In this document: positions 1 to 7,091 of the stretch, piece by piece | How the letters are laid out: each line of letters begins with the position of its first letter | Numbering within the stretch: the stretch's first letter is position 1 | NCBI RefSeq assembly: GCF_030269325.1 | Contig: NZ_BSTD01000008.1 | Coordinates: 620,001 to 684,000, forward strand | Direction: 5' to 3' | Origin: Amycolatopsis sp. NBRC 101858 | Lineage (GTDB): Bacteria; Actinomycetota; Actinomycetes; Mycobacteriales; Pseudonocardiaceae | Length of the DNA: 64,000 nucleotides | Program-made: the position numbers and the translations under genes | The notes under the pieces: generated by a model | Databases searched by the model: none | Told to the model about the DNA's origin: nothing | The model's input: the letters and a program-made list of their open reading frames with translations, nothing else

Positions 1-84
1 CTGGTGGGAATCCTGAAGAGCTACCGGTTCGTGCCGGCGGCGGACCGGAGCACGACCACTCCGCCGCCGACCACCTACCGCTGA
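1..84 (+). CDS. C-terminal fragment of an unidentified protein
   Basis: Frame 1 is open from the window edge and stops with TGA at 82-84, leaving 27 residues that end in a Thr/Pro-rich tail (PPPTTYR). The codons are GC-rich in the third position, as in real genes here. The fragment stops one base before the stop codon of the convergent DUF2156 gene. It is too short to assign a family, and its start lies outside the window. Confidence 0.5.
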   Translation: MVGILKSYRFVPAADRSTTTPPPTTYR

Positions 85-85
85 C

Positions 86-2200
86 TCAGCGCTTCCGGGC
101 CAGCTTCGCCAGCTCGCGCAGCCGGACGTCCGGCAGATACGCCCGGCTCAGCGCCAGCCCGATCCGCGGCAGGTCCGCCTCGTCGCGGTAAGCCAGGTAC
201 AGCGGCACGTGCCGCGGCTGGAACTTCGCCTTGAACGCGTGCAGGGAACGGAATCCGTAGTACGGCTCCATGACCCGGCCCAGCGACTCCAGCGCGCGGT
301 CGACCGTGCGTGCCGGGCCTTCGTCGCTCGTGCGGGCCAGGGGTGCTCCCGACAGCGACACGAACCGCGCGCCCTCCGCGCGGAACTGGACGCAGGCCGA
401 GGCGATCAGGAACTCCATCACCGGGCGGAAACCGTGGGGGCTGCGGCGCATCACGTCCAGCGTCCAGCCGCCCACCTTGCCCGCGCCCGTGTGGACCGGC
501 ATCCACGACGTCACGCCGTGGACCGTGCCCTCCGCGTCCACCGCCAGGCCGACGCGCGTCGCCGGGTCCATCGCCTCGTCGAGGCCGCCGAGGGTGAAGC
601 CCATCTCCGGCATTCCCTTGCCCGACATCCACTCCTCCGACAGCGCCCGGACCTGGGCGAGGATGGGCTCCGGCTGGTCGGCCAAGCGGACCAGCCGGAA
701 GTCGATGTCCTGCTTGGCGGCCTTGTTCAGCGCCGACCGGACGTCCTGCCACGCCTTGCCGCGGAACTCCAGCCCCTCCAGGTCGAGCACGTTGTCCTCG
801 GCGACCTGGACGTGCTGCCAGCCCTGCTCGGCCGTCGCCGCGACCGTCGCCTCGGTCGCCGAGAACACGCACGGCACCAGGCCGGTGTTCTCGCACATCG
901 CGGTGAACTCGGTGACCGTGGCGGCCGCCGTGCCGTCCGGCGCGATCGGGTCGCCCAGCGCGACGGCCACGCCCGCGTGCCGGCGGTAGGCGAGGTAGGA
1001 GCGGCCGTCCTCGCGGACGAAGTACGTGTTGCGCGGCCAGGTCGTCATCCACGACAGCGTGCTGCCGCCGTGGTGCCCGAGCAGCGTGCGGGCCAGCGAG
1101 GCTCCGGGACCCTGCGCGTGGCGCCGCAGCCGTCGCCGCGACGGGACGCGGAACGCGTGCTGCGCGGCGATCAGGACGCCCAGCTCGACCGTCCACAAGA
1201 GATTGTCCACGAAGAACAGCGGCAGGCCCGTGGTGTCGTAGTCCGCGCCGAAGAAGTCGGCCAGCCCGTAGACCGTGGCCGCGGCGAGGGCTTGCAGCGT
1301 GACGAAAGCCGACAGCGCGATGGCCCAGCGCCACGCGACGCGCCTGCCCTTGCGCAGCCCGTTGATCATCGGCACGACGATCAGCACGAGGATCGCCAGC
1401 TCCGGCGCCGACAGCGAAACCCCTTCGGTGGAGCCGAACGGGCCCTCGCCGGGCACCAGGAACATCACGATCTCGGCGGTGGTGAGCAGCAGCAGGCCGG
1501 CGACGGTCAGCAGCCGCCACTCCCGCAGGTTCGGCCCCGCCGAAGGGATCCGCCGCGAGCCGACGAGCCGGTTGCCGAGCGGGAGCGCCGCCAGCAGCGC
1601 GAAGAAGTGCACGAGGTCGGCCAGCGAGCCGACGTAGATGATGGCGACCCCGGCGTACACGCAGAGCCCGGCTCGCAGCCGCAGCGCCCACGGCGGCCGC
1701 AGCGTCGCGCTGGCGACGGCGACCGCGGCGAGCGCGCCGCCGGAGAACCCGACGTCGAGGCTGCCCGCCATGCGCTCGGCCCACAGCCAGCCGGAGTTGC
1801 CGCAGAGCGCGAGGAACTGCGTCGCGACGAGCACCGAGACGAACTGGCCACCGATCGTCACGGCCATCGCGCGCCGCGTGCCCAGCTGCCATTCGGCGAA
1901 GCCGGCGAAGAGCGCGAAGCTGCCGACCATCGGGAGGTAGAACCACGGGACGACGGCGAAGAACGGCCCGGTGAGCATGGTCCACCACCGGCCCGCCTCC
2001 AGCGACGGCAGTCCGTACGCGATGAACGGGTAGGCCGCGCGGTCTTCGGCGGCGTTCCAGAGCGCCCCCGTCGCGACGGCCAGCACGAGCATCGCGAGCA
2101 CGACGGTGCTCGTGAACGGCAGGCGCTGCTTGAGCACCGCGACCGTGCCGCGGATGCGTCCCCCTCCGGCGGGCTCGGCCGCCGACGCTGTTTCAGCCAT
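86..2200 (-). CDS. DUF2156 membrane protein, lysylphosphatidylglycerol synthetase-like (MprF/LysX C-domain)
   Basis: A 704-residue protein. The N-terminal half (about residues 30-350) carries roughly eight hydrophobic segments. The C-terminal half is a soluble DUF2156 domain of the GNAT-like fold seen in the MprF/LysX C-terminus. Hallmarks are HHGGSTLSWMTTW near residue 375, GDPIAP near 410, and the closing FKAKFQPRHVPLYLAYRD near 660. Family members transfer an aminoacyl group from aminoacyl-tRNA to phosphatidylglycerol, changing surface charge, but many actinobacterial DUF2156 proteins have no proven substrate. No lysyl-tRNA synthetase domain is fused, unlike mycobacterial LysX. The ATG at 2198-2200 opens MAETASAAEP. 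It lies downstream of the HAD gene on the same strand, 121 bp away, with two strong dyads between them. Family assignment is firm; substrate is not. Confidence 0.8.
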   Translation of the reverse strand: MAETASAAEPAGGGRIRGTVAVLKQRLPFTSTVVLAMLVLAVATGALWNAAEDRAAYPFIAYGLPSLEAGRWWTMLTGPFFAVVPWFYLPMVGSFALFAGFAEWQLGTRRAMAVTIGGQFVSVLVATQFLALCGNSGWLWAERMAGSLDVGFSGGALAAVAVASATLRPPWALRLRAGLCVYAGVAIIYVGSLADLVHFFALLAALPLGNRLVGSRRIPSAGPNLREWRLLTVAGLLLLTTAEIVMFLVPGEGPFGSTEGVSLSAPELAILVLIVVPMINGLRKGRRVAWRWAIALSAFVTLQALAAATVYGLADFFGADYDTTGLPLFFVDNLLWTVELGVLIAAQHAFRVPSRRRLRRHAQGPGASLARTLLGHHGGSTLSWMTTWPRNTYFVREDGRSYLAYRRHAGVAVALGDPIAPDGTAAATVTEFTAMCENTGLVPCVFSATEATVAATAEQGWQHVQVAEDNVLDLEGLEFRGKAWQDVRSALNKAAKQDIDFRLVRLADQPEPILAQVRALSEEWMSGKGMPEMGFTLGGLDEAMDPATRVGLAVDAEGTVHGVTSWMPVHTGAGKVGGWTLDVMRRSPHGFRPVMEFLIASACVQFRAEGARFVSLSGAPLARTSDEGPARTVDRALESLGRVMEPYYGFRSLHAFKAKFQPRHVPLYLAYRDEADLPRIGLALSRAYLPDVRLRELAKLARKR

Positions 2201-2256
2201 GCCCGGAAGTGTGGCGAACAGCCGTCTCCGGACACATCAGGCGAAGGAAGGAGATT

Positions 2257-2299
2257 GACCCCTAAGGGGTCCTCCCTTCGGATGAGGGTTGACACCCTC
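2257..2299. promoter_or_regulatory. Two adjacent dyads upstream of the DUF2156 gene
   Basis: Two short perfect inverted repeats lie in the gap between the DUF2156 start (2200) and the HAD stop (2322). GACCCC-TAA-GGGGTC spans 2257-2271 and GAGGGT-TGAC-ACCCTC spans 2284-2299. They could be operators for the DUF2156 promoter or a weak terminator for the HAD gene. No U-tract follows either stem on the minus strand, so operators are slightly favoured. Confidence 0.4.
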
Positions 2300-2321
2300 C
2301 GGAGGACGACGAAGACGACTT

Positions 2322-3017
2322 TCAGCTGAACACGGCGGCTTTCACGGCGTCGGTGTCGGCGAGGTCCGGCAGCACGATGTGCGCACCGGTGGCCCGCAGT
2401 TCGTCGGCGCTGTAGAGCCCGGTCGCCACCGCGATCGAGAGCGCGCCGTGGGCCAGCGCGGCCTTGACGTCGTTGGGCGTGTCGCCGATGACGACCACCG
2501 CGCCGGGGTCGAACGGCGTGCCGTGCTTGGCCGCCGCCAGCGTCACCGCGTGCGGGACCAGGTCGGGGCGGTGCACCGAAAGCGTGCCGTAGCCGCCGAT
2601 GTCCAGGTCGAGGTGCTCGTGCAGCCCGAACGCCGTGAGCTTGTGCCGCGAGATCTCCGGCAGGTTGCCGGTGACGAGCGTCTGGACGACGCCGTCGTCC
2701 CCGGCGAACGCCGTCAGGGCTTCGGCCGCGCCCGGCAGCGCGCGGGCCTCGATCGCGAAGCGGTGGGAGGCGCGTTCCGACTCCGCCACCAGGGCCTTGA
2801 ACATCGCTTGGATCGTGTCCGGGGCGGGTTCGAAGCCGTTCGCCGTGAGCAGCTCGGTGGTGGTCGCCAGTTCGGTGCGCCCGCCGAACACCGGGTCGAC
2901 GCGCAGGGTCGCCCCGGTCGCGGCGGTGAACGCCGTCGCGTACCAGGCCGCGCCCAGGCGGGCGAAGTCCACCAGCGTGTGGTCGATGTCCCAGAGCACC
3001 AGCCGCTTCTTCGTCAC
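2322..3017 (-). CDS. HAD-superfamily hydrolase, phosphoglycolate-phosphatase-like
   Basis: A 231-residue HAD hydrolase. Motif I is LWDIDHTLVD near the N-terminus, giving the nucleophile Asp and the acid/base Asp. Motif II is the Thr in TLVTGN, and motif IV is VVVIGDTPNDVKAAL. It probably dephosphorylates a small phosphometabolite in the cytosol; the specificity is unknown. I chose the GTG at 3015-3017 (VTKKRLVLWD) because HAD proteins begin just before motif I and because TAACCT (3025-3030, minus) sits 7 nt upstream, predicting a leaderless mRNA. An in-frame GTG at 3048-3050 would add 11 residues. The gene diverges from the membrane-protein gene at 3123. Confidence 0.85.
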   Translation of the reverse strand: MTKKRLVLWDIDHTLVDFARLGAAWYATAFTAATGATLRVDPVFGGRTELATTTELLTANGFEPAPDTIQAMFKALVAESERASHRFAIEARALPGAAEALTAFAGDDGVVQTLVTGNLPEISRHKLTAFGLHEHLDLDIGGYGTLSVHRPDLVPHAVTLAAAKHGTPFDPGAVVVIGDTPNDVKAALAHGALSIAVATGLYSADELRATGAHIVLPDLADTDAVKAAVFS

Positions 3018-3041
3018 GAGATCGAGGTTACCGGCGGCACT

Positions 3042-3102
3042 ATTCAACACGCGTTGACTTCTTGGCGGAGCCGTCGTACCTTGGCCATTAATTCAACAAG
3101 CG
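3042..3102 (+). promoter_or_regulatory. Promoter with flanking 12-bp direct repeats (candidate operator)
   Basis: TTGACT (3054-3059) and TACCTT (3077-3082) are separated by 17 bp and precede the + gene at 3123. The near-identical 12-mers ATTCAACACGCG (3042-3053) and ATTCAACAAGCG (3091-3102) bracket this promoter. The first forms part of a dyad TCAAC-ACGC-GTTGA (3044-3057). The arrangement fits repressor control. The regulator is not encoded next to it. Confidence 0.5.
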
Positions 3103-3122
3103 ACGAATAACTGGAGGCTGTC

Positions 3123-4136
3123 ATGACCAGTCCTGTCCGGCGCCCCGCCGGGGCGCTCGCCCTGGTCGCCGCCGTGGCCGGTGCGCTGGTGGCCGTGGTG
3201 CTCGGGTTCCTCACCTTCGGCGCGCAGGCCACGGCCGCACCGGACGGCGTCCCGGTGGCGATCGCCCCGACTGGGATGCCCTCGGAGATCGCGCAGCGCA
3301 TCGCGGCGCACGGCGGCGGTCAGCTCGCCTGGACGGTCGCGTCCCCGGCCGATGCCCGGAAGCTGCTGGAGGACAAGAAGGTCTACGGCGTGCTGGAGCT
3401 CGGGCCAGGGCCGTCGGCGACCGTCGTGACGTCGGGGGCGGTCAACCCGTCGGGTACCCAGGTCGCGCAGCAGGCGCTGACCGGCGCGGCGTCGGCGCTG
3501 GGCGGCGCCCCGAAACAGGAGGTGCTGCACCCGGTGAGCGTCGCGGGCCGGACCGCGCCGCTGGCCGCGTCCGCGCTGGCCTGGATCGGCGCGCTCGTCG
3601 CGGGTCTGGCACTGACGCAGCTGGCCAAGCGCACCGGCCGCACGGTCGGCGCCGGCGCGCGGTTGCTGCAGGTCGTCGGCGCCGGAGTGCTCGTGACCGC
3701 GGCCGTGGCCGGGTTCTTCGCGCTCTGGGACGCTGCGCTGCCGCTGACGTTCGGCGTCCTGGGGTTCGTCTTCCTCGCCGCGACGGCCTTCGCGGCCCTG
3801 CAAGCGGGCCTGCTGCGCCTGCTCGGGCTGCGCGCGATGGCCGTCCTCGGTCCGCTTTACCTGGTCGCGCCCGCGGTCGCCGGGCAGGTGCCGGAGCTGC
3901 TGAACCCGGCCTACCGCACGCTGCTGTGGTCGTGGACGCCGTTCCGTTTCTCGACCGAGGGCCTGCGAAGCCTGCTTCAGGGCGTGCCGGGCGCGCCCGA
4001 CGTCACGACCGGCGTCCGGGTGCTCGGCGCGCTGCTGGCCGCGGGTCTTCTCGTGGCGCTGTGGCCCGGCCGGTCAGCCCGCGAGGAAGCTGAATCGCAC
4101 CTTCCGGACCGGGTTGTCGAGGTTGGTGTCCACTAG
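3123..4136 (+). CDS. Multi-pass membrane protein resembling ABC-2/DUF3533-type permeases
   Basis: A 337-residue protein. An N-terminal membrane segment (about residues 12-38) is followed by an extracytoplasmic region of about 100 residues, then five or six hydrophobic helices from about residue 140 to 320. This layout resembles YhgE/Pip or DUF3533 membrane proteins and ABC-2 permeases, in which one N-terminal helix precedes an external loop. There is no ATPase partner nearby. The ATG at 3123 follows GGAGG at 3113-3117. A good promoter lies upstream. The last 63 bp (about 20 residues) run into the convergent YjbQ gene, so this tail is probably not conserved. The function is not known and export is only inferred. 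Confidence 0.65.
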   Translation: MTSPVRRPAGALALVAAVAGALVAVVLGFLTFGAQATAAPDGVPVAIAPTGMPSEIAQRIAAHGGGQLAWTVASPADARKLLEDKKVYGVLELGPGPSATVVTSGAVNPSGTQVAQQALTGAASALGGAPKQEVLHPVSVAGRTAPLAASALAWIGALVAGLALTQLAKRTGRTVGAGARLLQVVGAGVLVTAAVAGFFALWDAALPLTFGVLGFVFLAATAFAALQAGLLRLLGLRAMAVLGPLYLVAPAVAGQVPELLNPAYRTLLWSWTPFRFSTEGLRSLLQGVPGAPDVTTGVRVLGALLAAGLLVALWPGRSAREEAESHLPDRVVEVGVH

Positions 4137-4484
4137 GCAGACCGACTGCCAGGTCCCCAGCGCGAGGACGCCGCCGAGCACCGGGATCGTCGCGTAGGGC
4201 GGCACCAGCCCCGGGAGCACGTGGTCACGGCCGTGACCCGGGCTCCCGTGCCGGTGCCGCCAGCGGTCGTCGCGGGGGAGCAGCCGGTCGAGCGCGGCCA
4301 GCAGGTCGTCGTCGCTGCCCGCCCCGGTCTCGAGGACCGCCAGCCCGGCGGTGGCGTGCGGGACCCAGACGTGCAGCAGCCCGTCGGTCGCGTCGGCATC
4401 GCGCAGGAACGACTCGGCCTCGTGGGTGAGGTCGTGGACGACGGCCTCGGAGCCGGTGCGGACCTCGATCTCGGTGGAGTACAT
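4074..4484 (-). CDS. YjbQ/UPF0047 family protein (secondary thiamine-phosphate synthase-like)
   Basis: A 136-residue protein of the YjbQ/UPF0047 family. The N-terminal strand MYSTEIEVRTGSEAVVHDLT and the core VWVPHATAGLAVLE are typical, as is the conserved HRHGSPGHGRDHVLPGLVPP stretch with clustered histidines. Members have weak thiamine-phosphate synthase activity in E. coli assays, but their physiological role is unsettled. The ATG at 4482-4484 has TAGGCT 7 nt upstream (4492-4497, minus), predicting a leaderless transcript. Its 3' end overlaps the convergent membrane-protein gene by 63 bp. The overlapped residues include the conserved C-terminus, so the overlap is real for this gene. Confidence 0.85.
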   Translation of the reverse strand: MYSTEIEVRTGSEAVVHDLTHEAESFLRDADATDGLLHVWVPHATAGLAVLETGAGSDDDLLAALDRLLPRDDRWRHRHGSPGHGRDHVLPGLVPPYATIPVLGGVLALGTWQSVCLVDTNLDNPVRKVRFSFLAG

Positions 4485-4500
4485 GGGTTCCAGCCTAGGC

Positions 4501-5145
4501 TCAGGTTTCCAGGTAGCGCAGCACCGCCAGCACCCGGCGATTGTCCCCTTCGGACGGTGGCAGGCCGAGCTTGCCGAAGATCGACGTCACGTACTTTTCG
4601 ACCGATCCGGCCGAGAGGAACAGCTTCGCGGCGATCGCGGAGTTCGACCGGCCCTCCGCCATCAGGCCCAGGACTTCGCGCTCTCGCGGGGTGAGCCCGC
4701 TGAGCGCGTCGGTCTGGCGGGTCGCCGAGAAGAGCTGGCTGACGACCTCGGGGTCGAGCACCGTCTCGCCGTCGGAGACCCGGCGCAGCGCGTCGAGGAA
4801 GTCCGACACCTCGGCGACGCGGTCCTTGAGCAGGTAGCCGACGCCGCCCGCGCGGTCGGCCAGCAGCTGGGCCGCGTACTTCGTCTCGACGTACTGGGAG
4901 AACAGCAGGATCGCGCGGCCCGGCGATTCGCGGCGCAAAGAGATCGCCGCCCGCAGACCCTCGTCGGTGTGCGTCGGCGGCATCCGGATGTCCACAATGG
5001 ACACGTCGGGGGAGTTCTCCTCGACCGCGGCCCGCAGCGCGTCGGCGTCCTTCACCGCGGCGACGACCTCGTGGCCCCGGAAGGTCAGCAGCTCGACGAG
5101 GCCCTGGCGCAGGATGGTCGAGTCCTCCGCGATGACGATCCGCAT
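4501..5145 (-). CDS. NarL/LuxR-family response regulator
   Basis: A 214-residue response regulator. The receiver has acidic residues in IAEDST, phospho-acceptor Asp52 in IVDIRMPP, and the Lys in LLKDRV. The C-terminal LuxR-type HTH runs from LTPREREVLGLMAEGRSNS to SVEKYVTSIFGKLGL. It is the partner of the DesK-type kinase directly upstream (stop at 5155). The ATG at 5143-5145 lies 6 nt after TAGGGT (5152-5157, minus), which overlaps the kinase stop codon. The regulator could therefore also be transcribed alone as a leaderless mRNA. Targets are unknown. Confidence 0.93.
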   Translation of the reverse strand: MRIVIAEDSTILRQGLVELLTFRGHEVVAAVKDADALRAAVEENSPDVSIVDIRMPPTHTDEGLRAAISLRRESPGRAILLFSQYVETKYAAQLLADRAGGVGYLLKDRVAEVSDFLDALRRVSDGETVLDPEVVSQLFSATRQTDALSGLTPREREVLGLMAEGRSNSAIAAKLFLSAGSVEKYVTSIFGKLGLPPSEGDNRRVLAVLRYLET

Positions 5146-5154
5146 GCCGCGACC

Positions 5155-6426
5155 CTAGCGGGGCAGCGGCACCCGCGCGGTCACTTCGGTCGGACCGCCC
5201 GCCGGGCTCGCGAGGGTCAGCTCGCCGTCGACGGTCCGCAGCCGCTCGGCGACCCCGGCCAGCCCGCCGCCCGGCACGAGCCGGGCACCGCCCCGGCCGC
5301 GGTCGCGCACCCGCAGCCACAGGACATCGCGTTCTTCGGTGACTTCGACGTACGTCGTCGTCCCGCTGTGCTTCGCGGCGTTCGTGAGCAGCTCGGCGGC
5401 GCTGAAGTAGACGATCGTCTCCAGCGACGGCGGCGGGCGGCGCGGCAGGTCGACGGCGACCCGCGCGTCCATCCCGGACGTCGCGACGAGGGTGGCCAGC
5501 GCGACGTCGAGCCCGGCGTCGAGGGCCGCGGGGTGGATGCCGCGGGCGAGGTCGCGCAGCTCGATCAAGGCCTGCTTCGCGTTGGTGTGGGCGTCGGTGA
5601 CCAGCTGCTTGACCTGCGGAAGGTCGACGTTTTCGAGCTCGTCCTTGGCCAGCCCGAGCTTCATGGCGAGCGCGACGAGCTGGGCCTGCGCGCCGTCGTG
5701 CAGGTCGCGTTCGATGCGCCGGAGCCGCAGCGCGGCGTCCTCGACCGCCGTCGCGCGGCTCGCCTCGAGGTCCCGGACGCGCTCGGAGAGCTGACGCGCG
5801 CCGAGCAGGCCGACGACGAGCAGCCGGTCGAGGGAGACGAAGGCGTGCGTCACCCACGGGAGCGCCACGAGCACCAGCAGCCCCGACGCCGACCAGGCGA
5901 GCGCGCCGACCCAGTGGTCGGCGTAGATGTCGAAGAACGGCAGGTGCCGTTCGCCGAGGGGGTACCAGAGGAACGCGAAGGGGGTCGCGGCCAGGGCGTA
6001 GAGCGTCGCGGTGGTCATCGTGAGCAGCGCGGCGAAGGTCAGGGGGAGGCGCAGCAGCAGGTAGCCGCCGGTGCGCCAGCCGGCGGGGTCGCCGACGCGG
6101 GCCCGGACCCAGGCCCACAGCCCGGGCTTGAGCTCGGGCCGGCGCGGGGCGGGCACGCTGACGCCGAGGAGGGCTCGGGCGAGCCCGCGGTGCAGGGCGC
6201 CGAGGCCGCGGACGTAGGAGATGGCACCGGCGAGGACGAGGAACCCGAACAGGAAAGGGGTCAGCCCGAGGCCGACGGCGAGCACGACGAGGAAGCTGAC
6301 CAGGGAGAAGAGGGTCAGCGGACCGGAGAGCCACAGCCAGGCGTATTCGGCCCAGAAGTCGCGCGCGGCGAGCGGCCCGAAGACACGGCGCAGCGGGTGG
6401 AGGCGGGGGACGTCGAGGCTGGTCAC
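5155..6426 (-). CDS. Membrane sensor histidine kinase, HisKA_3/DesK type
   Basis: About 423 residues. Several transmembrane segments occupy residues 35-200. A dimerisation/phosphoacceptor helix follows with IERDLHDGAQAQL (His243), then a HATPase domain with ELLTNAAKHSG (N box) and GGGLAGVAERL (G box). It should autophosphorylate and signal to the LuxR-type regulator that follows 9 bp downstream. I chose the GTG at 6426 (VTSLDVPRLHPL). An in-frame ATG at 6462 would add 12 residues. Residues further upstream come from the 21-bp repeat block and are not part of the protein. The stimulus is unknown; comparable kinases sense membrane state. Confidence 0.88.
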   Translation of the reverse strand: MTSLDVPRLHPLRRVFGPLAARDFWAEYAWLWLSGPLTLFSLVSFLVVLAVGLGLTPFLFGFLVLAGAISYVRGLGALHRGLARALLGVSVPAPRRPELKPGLWAWVRARVGDPAGWRTGGYLLLRLPLTFAALLTMTTATLYALAATPFAFLWYPLGERHLPFFDIYADHWVGALAWSASGLLVLVALPWVTHAFVSLDRLLVVGLLGARQLSERVRDLEASRATAVEDAALRLRRIERDLHDGAQAQLVALAMKLGLAKDELENVDLPQVKQLVTDAHTNAKQALIELRDLARGIHPAALDAGLDVALATLVATSGMDARVAVDLPRRPPPSLETIVYFSAAELLTNAAKHSGTTTYVEVTEERDVLWLRVRDRGRGGARLVPGGGLAGVAERLRTVDGELTLASPAGGPTEVTARVPLPR

Positions 6427-6530
6427 GGATCCAGTCTCACCCGGTTCGGAGGGCGAGCCCATCCGGTTTTCCCCCGGGACTCGCTCGGGGTGCCCCCGTC
6501 TTCGACGCAACCGGCCGGCAAGGCGATAGG

Positions 6531-6724
6531 AAGGGCCAGCTCGCGTGATTGGGGAGTCGACTCGCGTGATTGGAGGGTCGACACGGTACAAGCCCGCGGG
6601 CCGCGCCGTGTCGGCTGCCCAATCACGCGTGTCGGCTCGGCAATCACGTGTGATGCCCCTTCAATCACGCGAGAAGCCCCGCCGGACACGCGTGATGCCT
6701 CTTCAATCACACGTGATGCCCGGC
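6531..6724. repeat. Two opposed arrays of a 21-bp palindrome-containing repeat
   Basis: On the + strand five units begin at exactly 6620, 6641, 6662, 6683 and 6704, so the period is 21 bp. The consensus starts CAATCACGCGTGATGCCCC, and unit 4 has CGGACAC in place of CAATCAC. Each unit contains a full or partial ATCACGCGTGAT palindrome. About three units in the opposite orientation lie to the left: GTGATTG at 6545 and 6566, again 21 bp apart, and a degenerate unit at 6573-6593. Intergenic; no plausible gene covers it. Confidence 0.85.
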
Positions 6725-6774
6725 TCGGCTCAGCGGCGGCCGCAGGGGCGCCCCCCGTCTTTCACGCTACCGGG

Positions 6775-6869
6775 CGGCACCGACAGTTTCGGTGCCGCGA
6801 ACGCGGCGGCCGCCCGGTTGTCCACATACCGAAAGCGGCCTCGGGCGCGCCTAACGCACCCGAGGCCGC
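6775..6869 (-). terminator. Tandem hairpins terminating the desaturase operon
   Basis: GCGGCCTCGGG (6835-6845) pairs perfectly with CCCGAGGCCGC (6859-6869). Read on the minus strand the stem is followed by TTTC. It lies 15 bp past the stop of the small gene at 6884. A second stem, CGGCACCGA (6775-6783) with TCGGTGCCG (6789-6797), lies further on and may act as a back-up. Confidence 0.75.
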
Positions 6870-6883
6870 CTACGGAAACCGGG

Positions 6884-7084
6884 CTAAACGCTGTCCGGGT
6901 CGTCGTCCCGGGCTTTCTGTGCGGCTTCGCGCATCTCGATCACGTCCGTCAGCCAGTCACCCGTCTCGCGGGCGATGTCGCGGATTGCGCCCGTGATGAT
7001 CGAGGCTATGTTGCCCACGTGCGTCGCGGCCGATTCGGTGATCACCTGCAGGGTGTCCTTGTCGCGTTCGAACTGGCCCACCAT
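6884..7084 (-). CDS. Small acidic helical protein in the desaturase operon
   Basis: A 66-residue protein I do not recognise. It has no signal peptide. A central stretch, VGNIASIITGAIRDIARETG, looks amphipathic or weakly hydrophobic, and the tail is acidic (KARDDDPDSV). Codon bias is like its neighbours. The ATG at 7082-7084 follows GAGGG and lies 7 bp after the desaturase stop, and the operon terminator follows, so it is co-transcribed as the last gene. A role beside the desaturase at the membrane is possible but is only inferred from position. Confidence 0.65.
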   Translation of the reverse strand: MVGQFERDKDTLQVITESAATHVGNIASIITGAIRDIARETGDWLTDVIEMREAAQKARDDDPDSV

Positions 7085-7091
7085 GTCACCC

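Noticed and set aside
6423..6710. Peptides with a 7-residue repeat (ITRDAR / SRVIEGA type) across 6423-6710
   Set aside because: The 21-bp DNA repeat gives a 7-residue periodicity in every frame; there is no ribosome site and no consistent start.
6620..6724. CRISPR array
   Set aside because: Units are contiguous 21-mers without unique spacers, and there are no cas genes.
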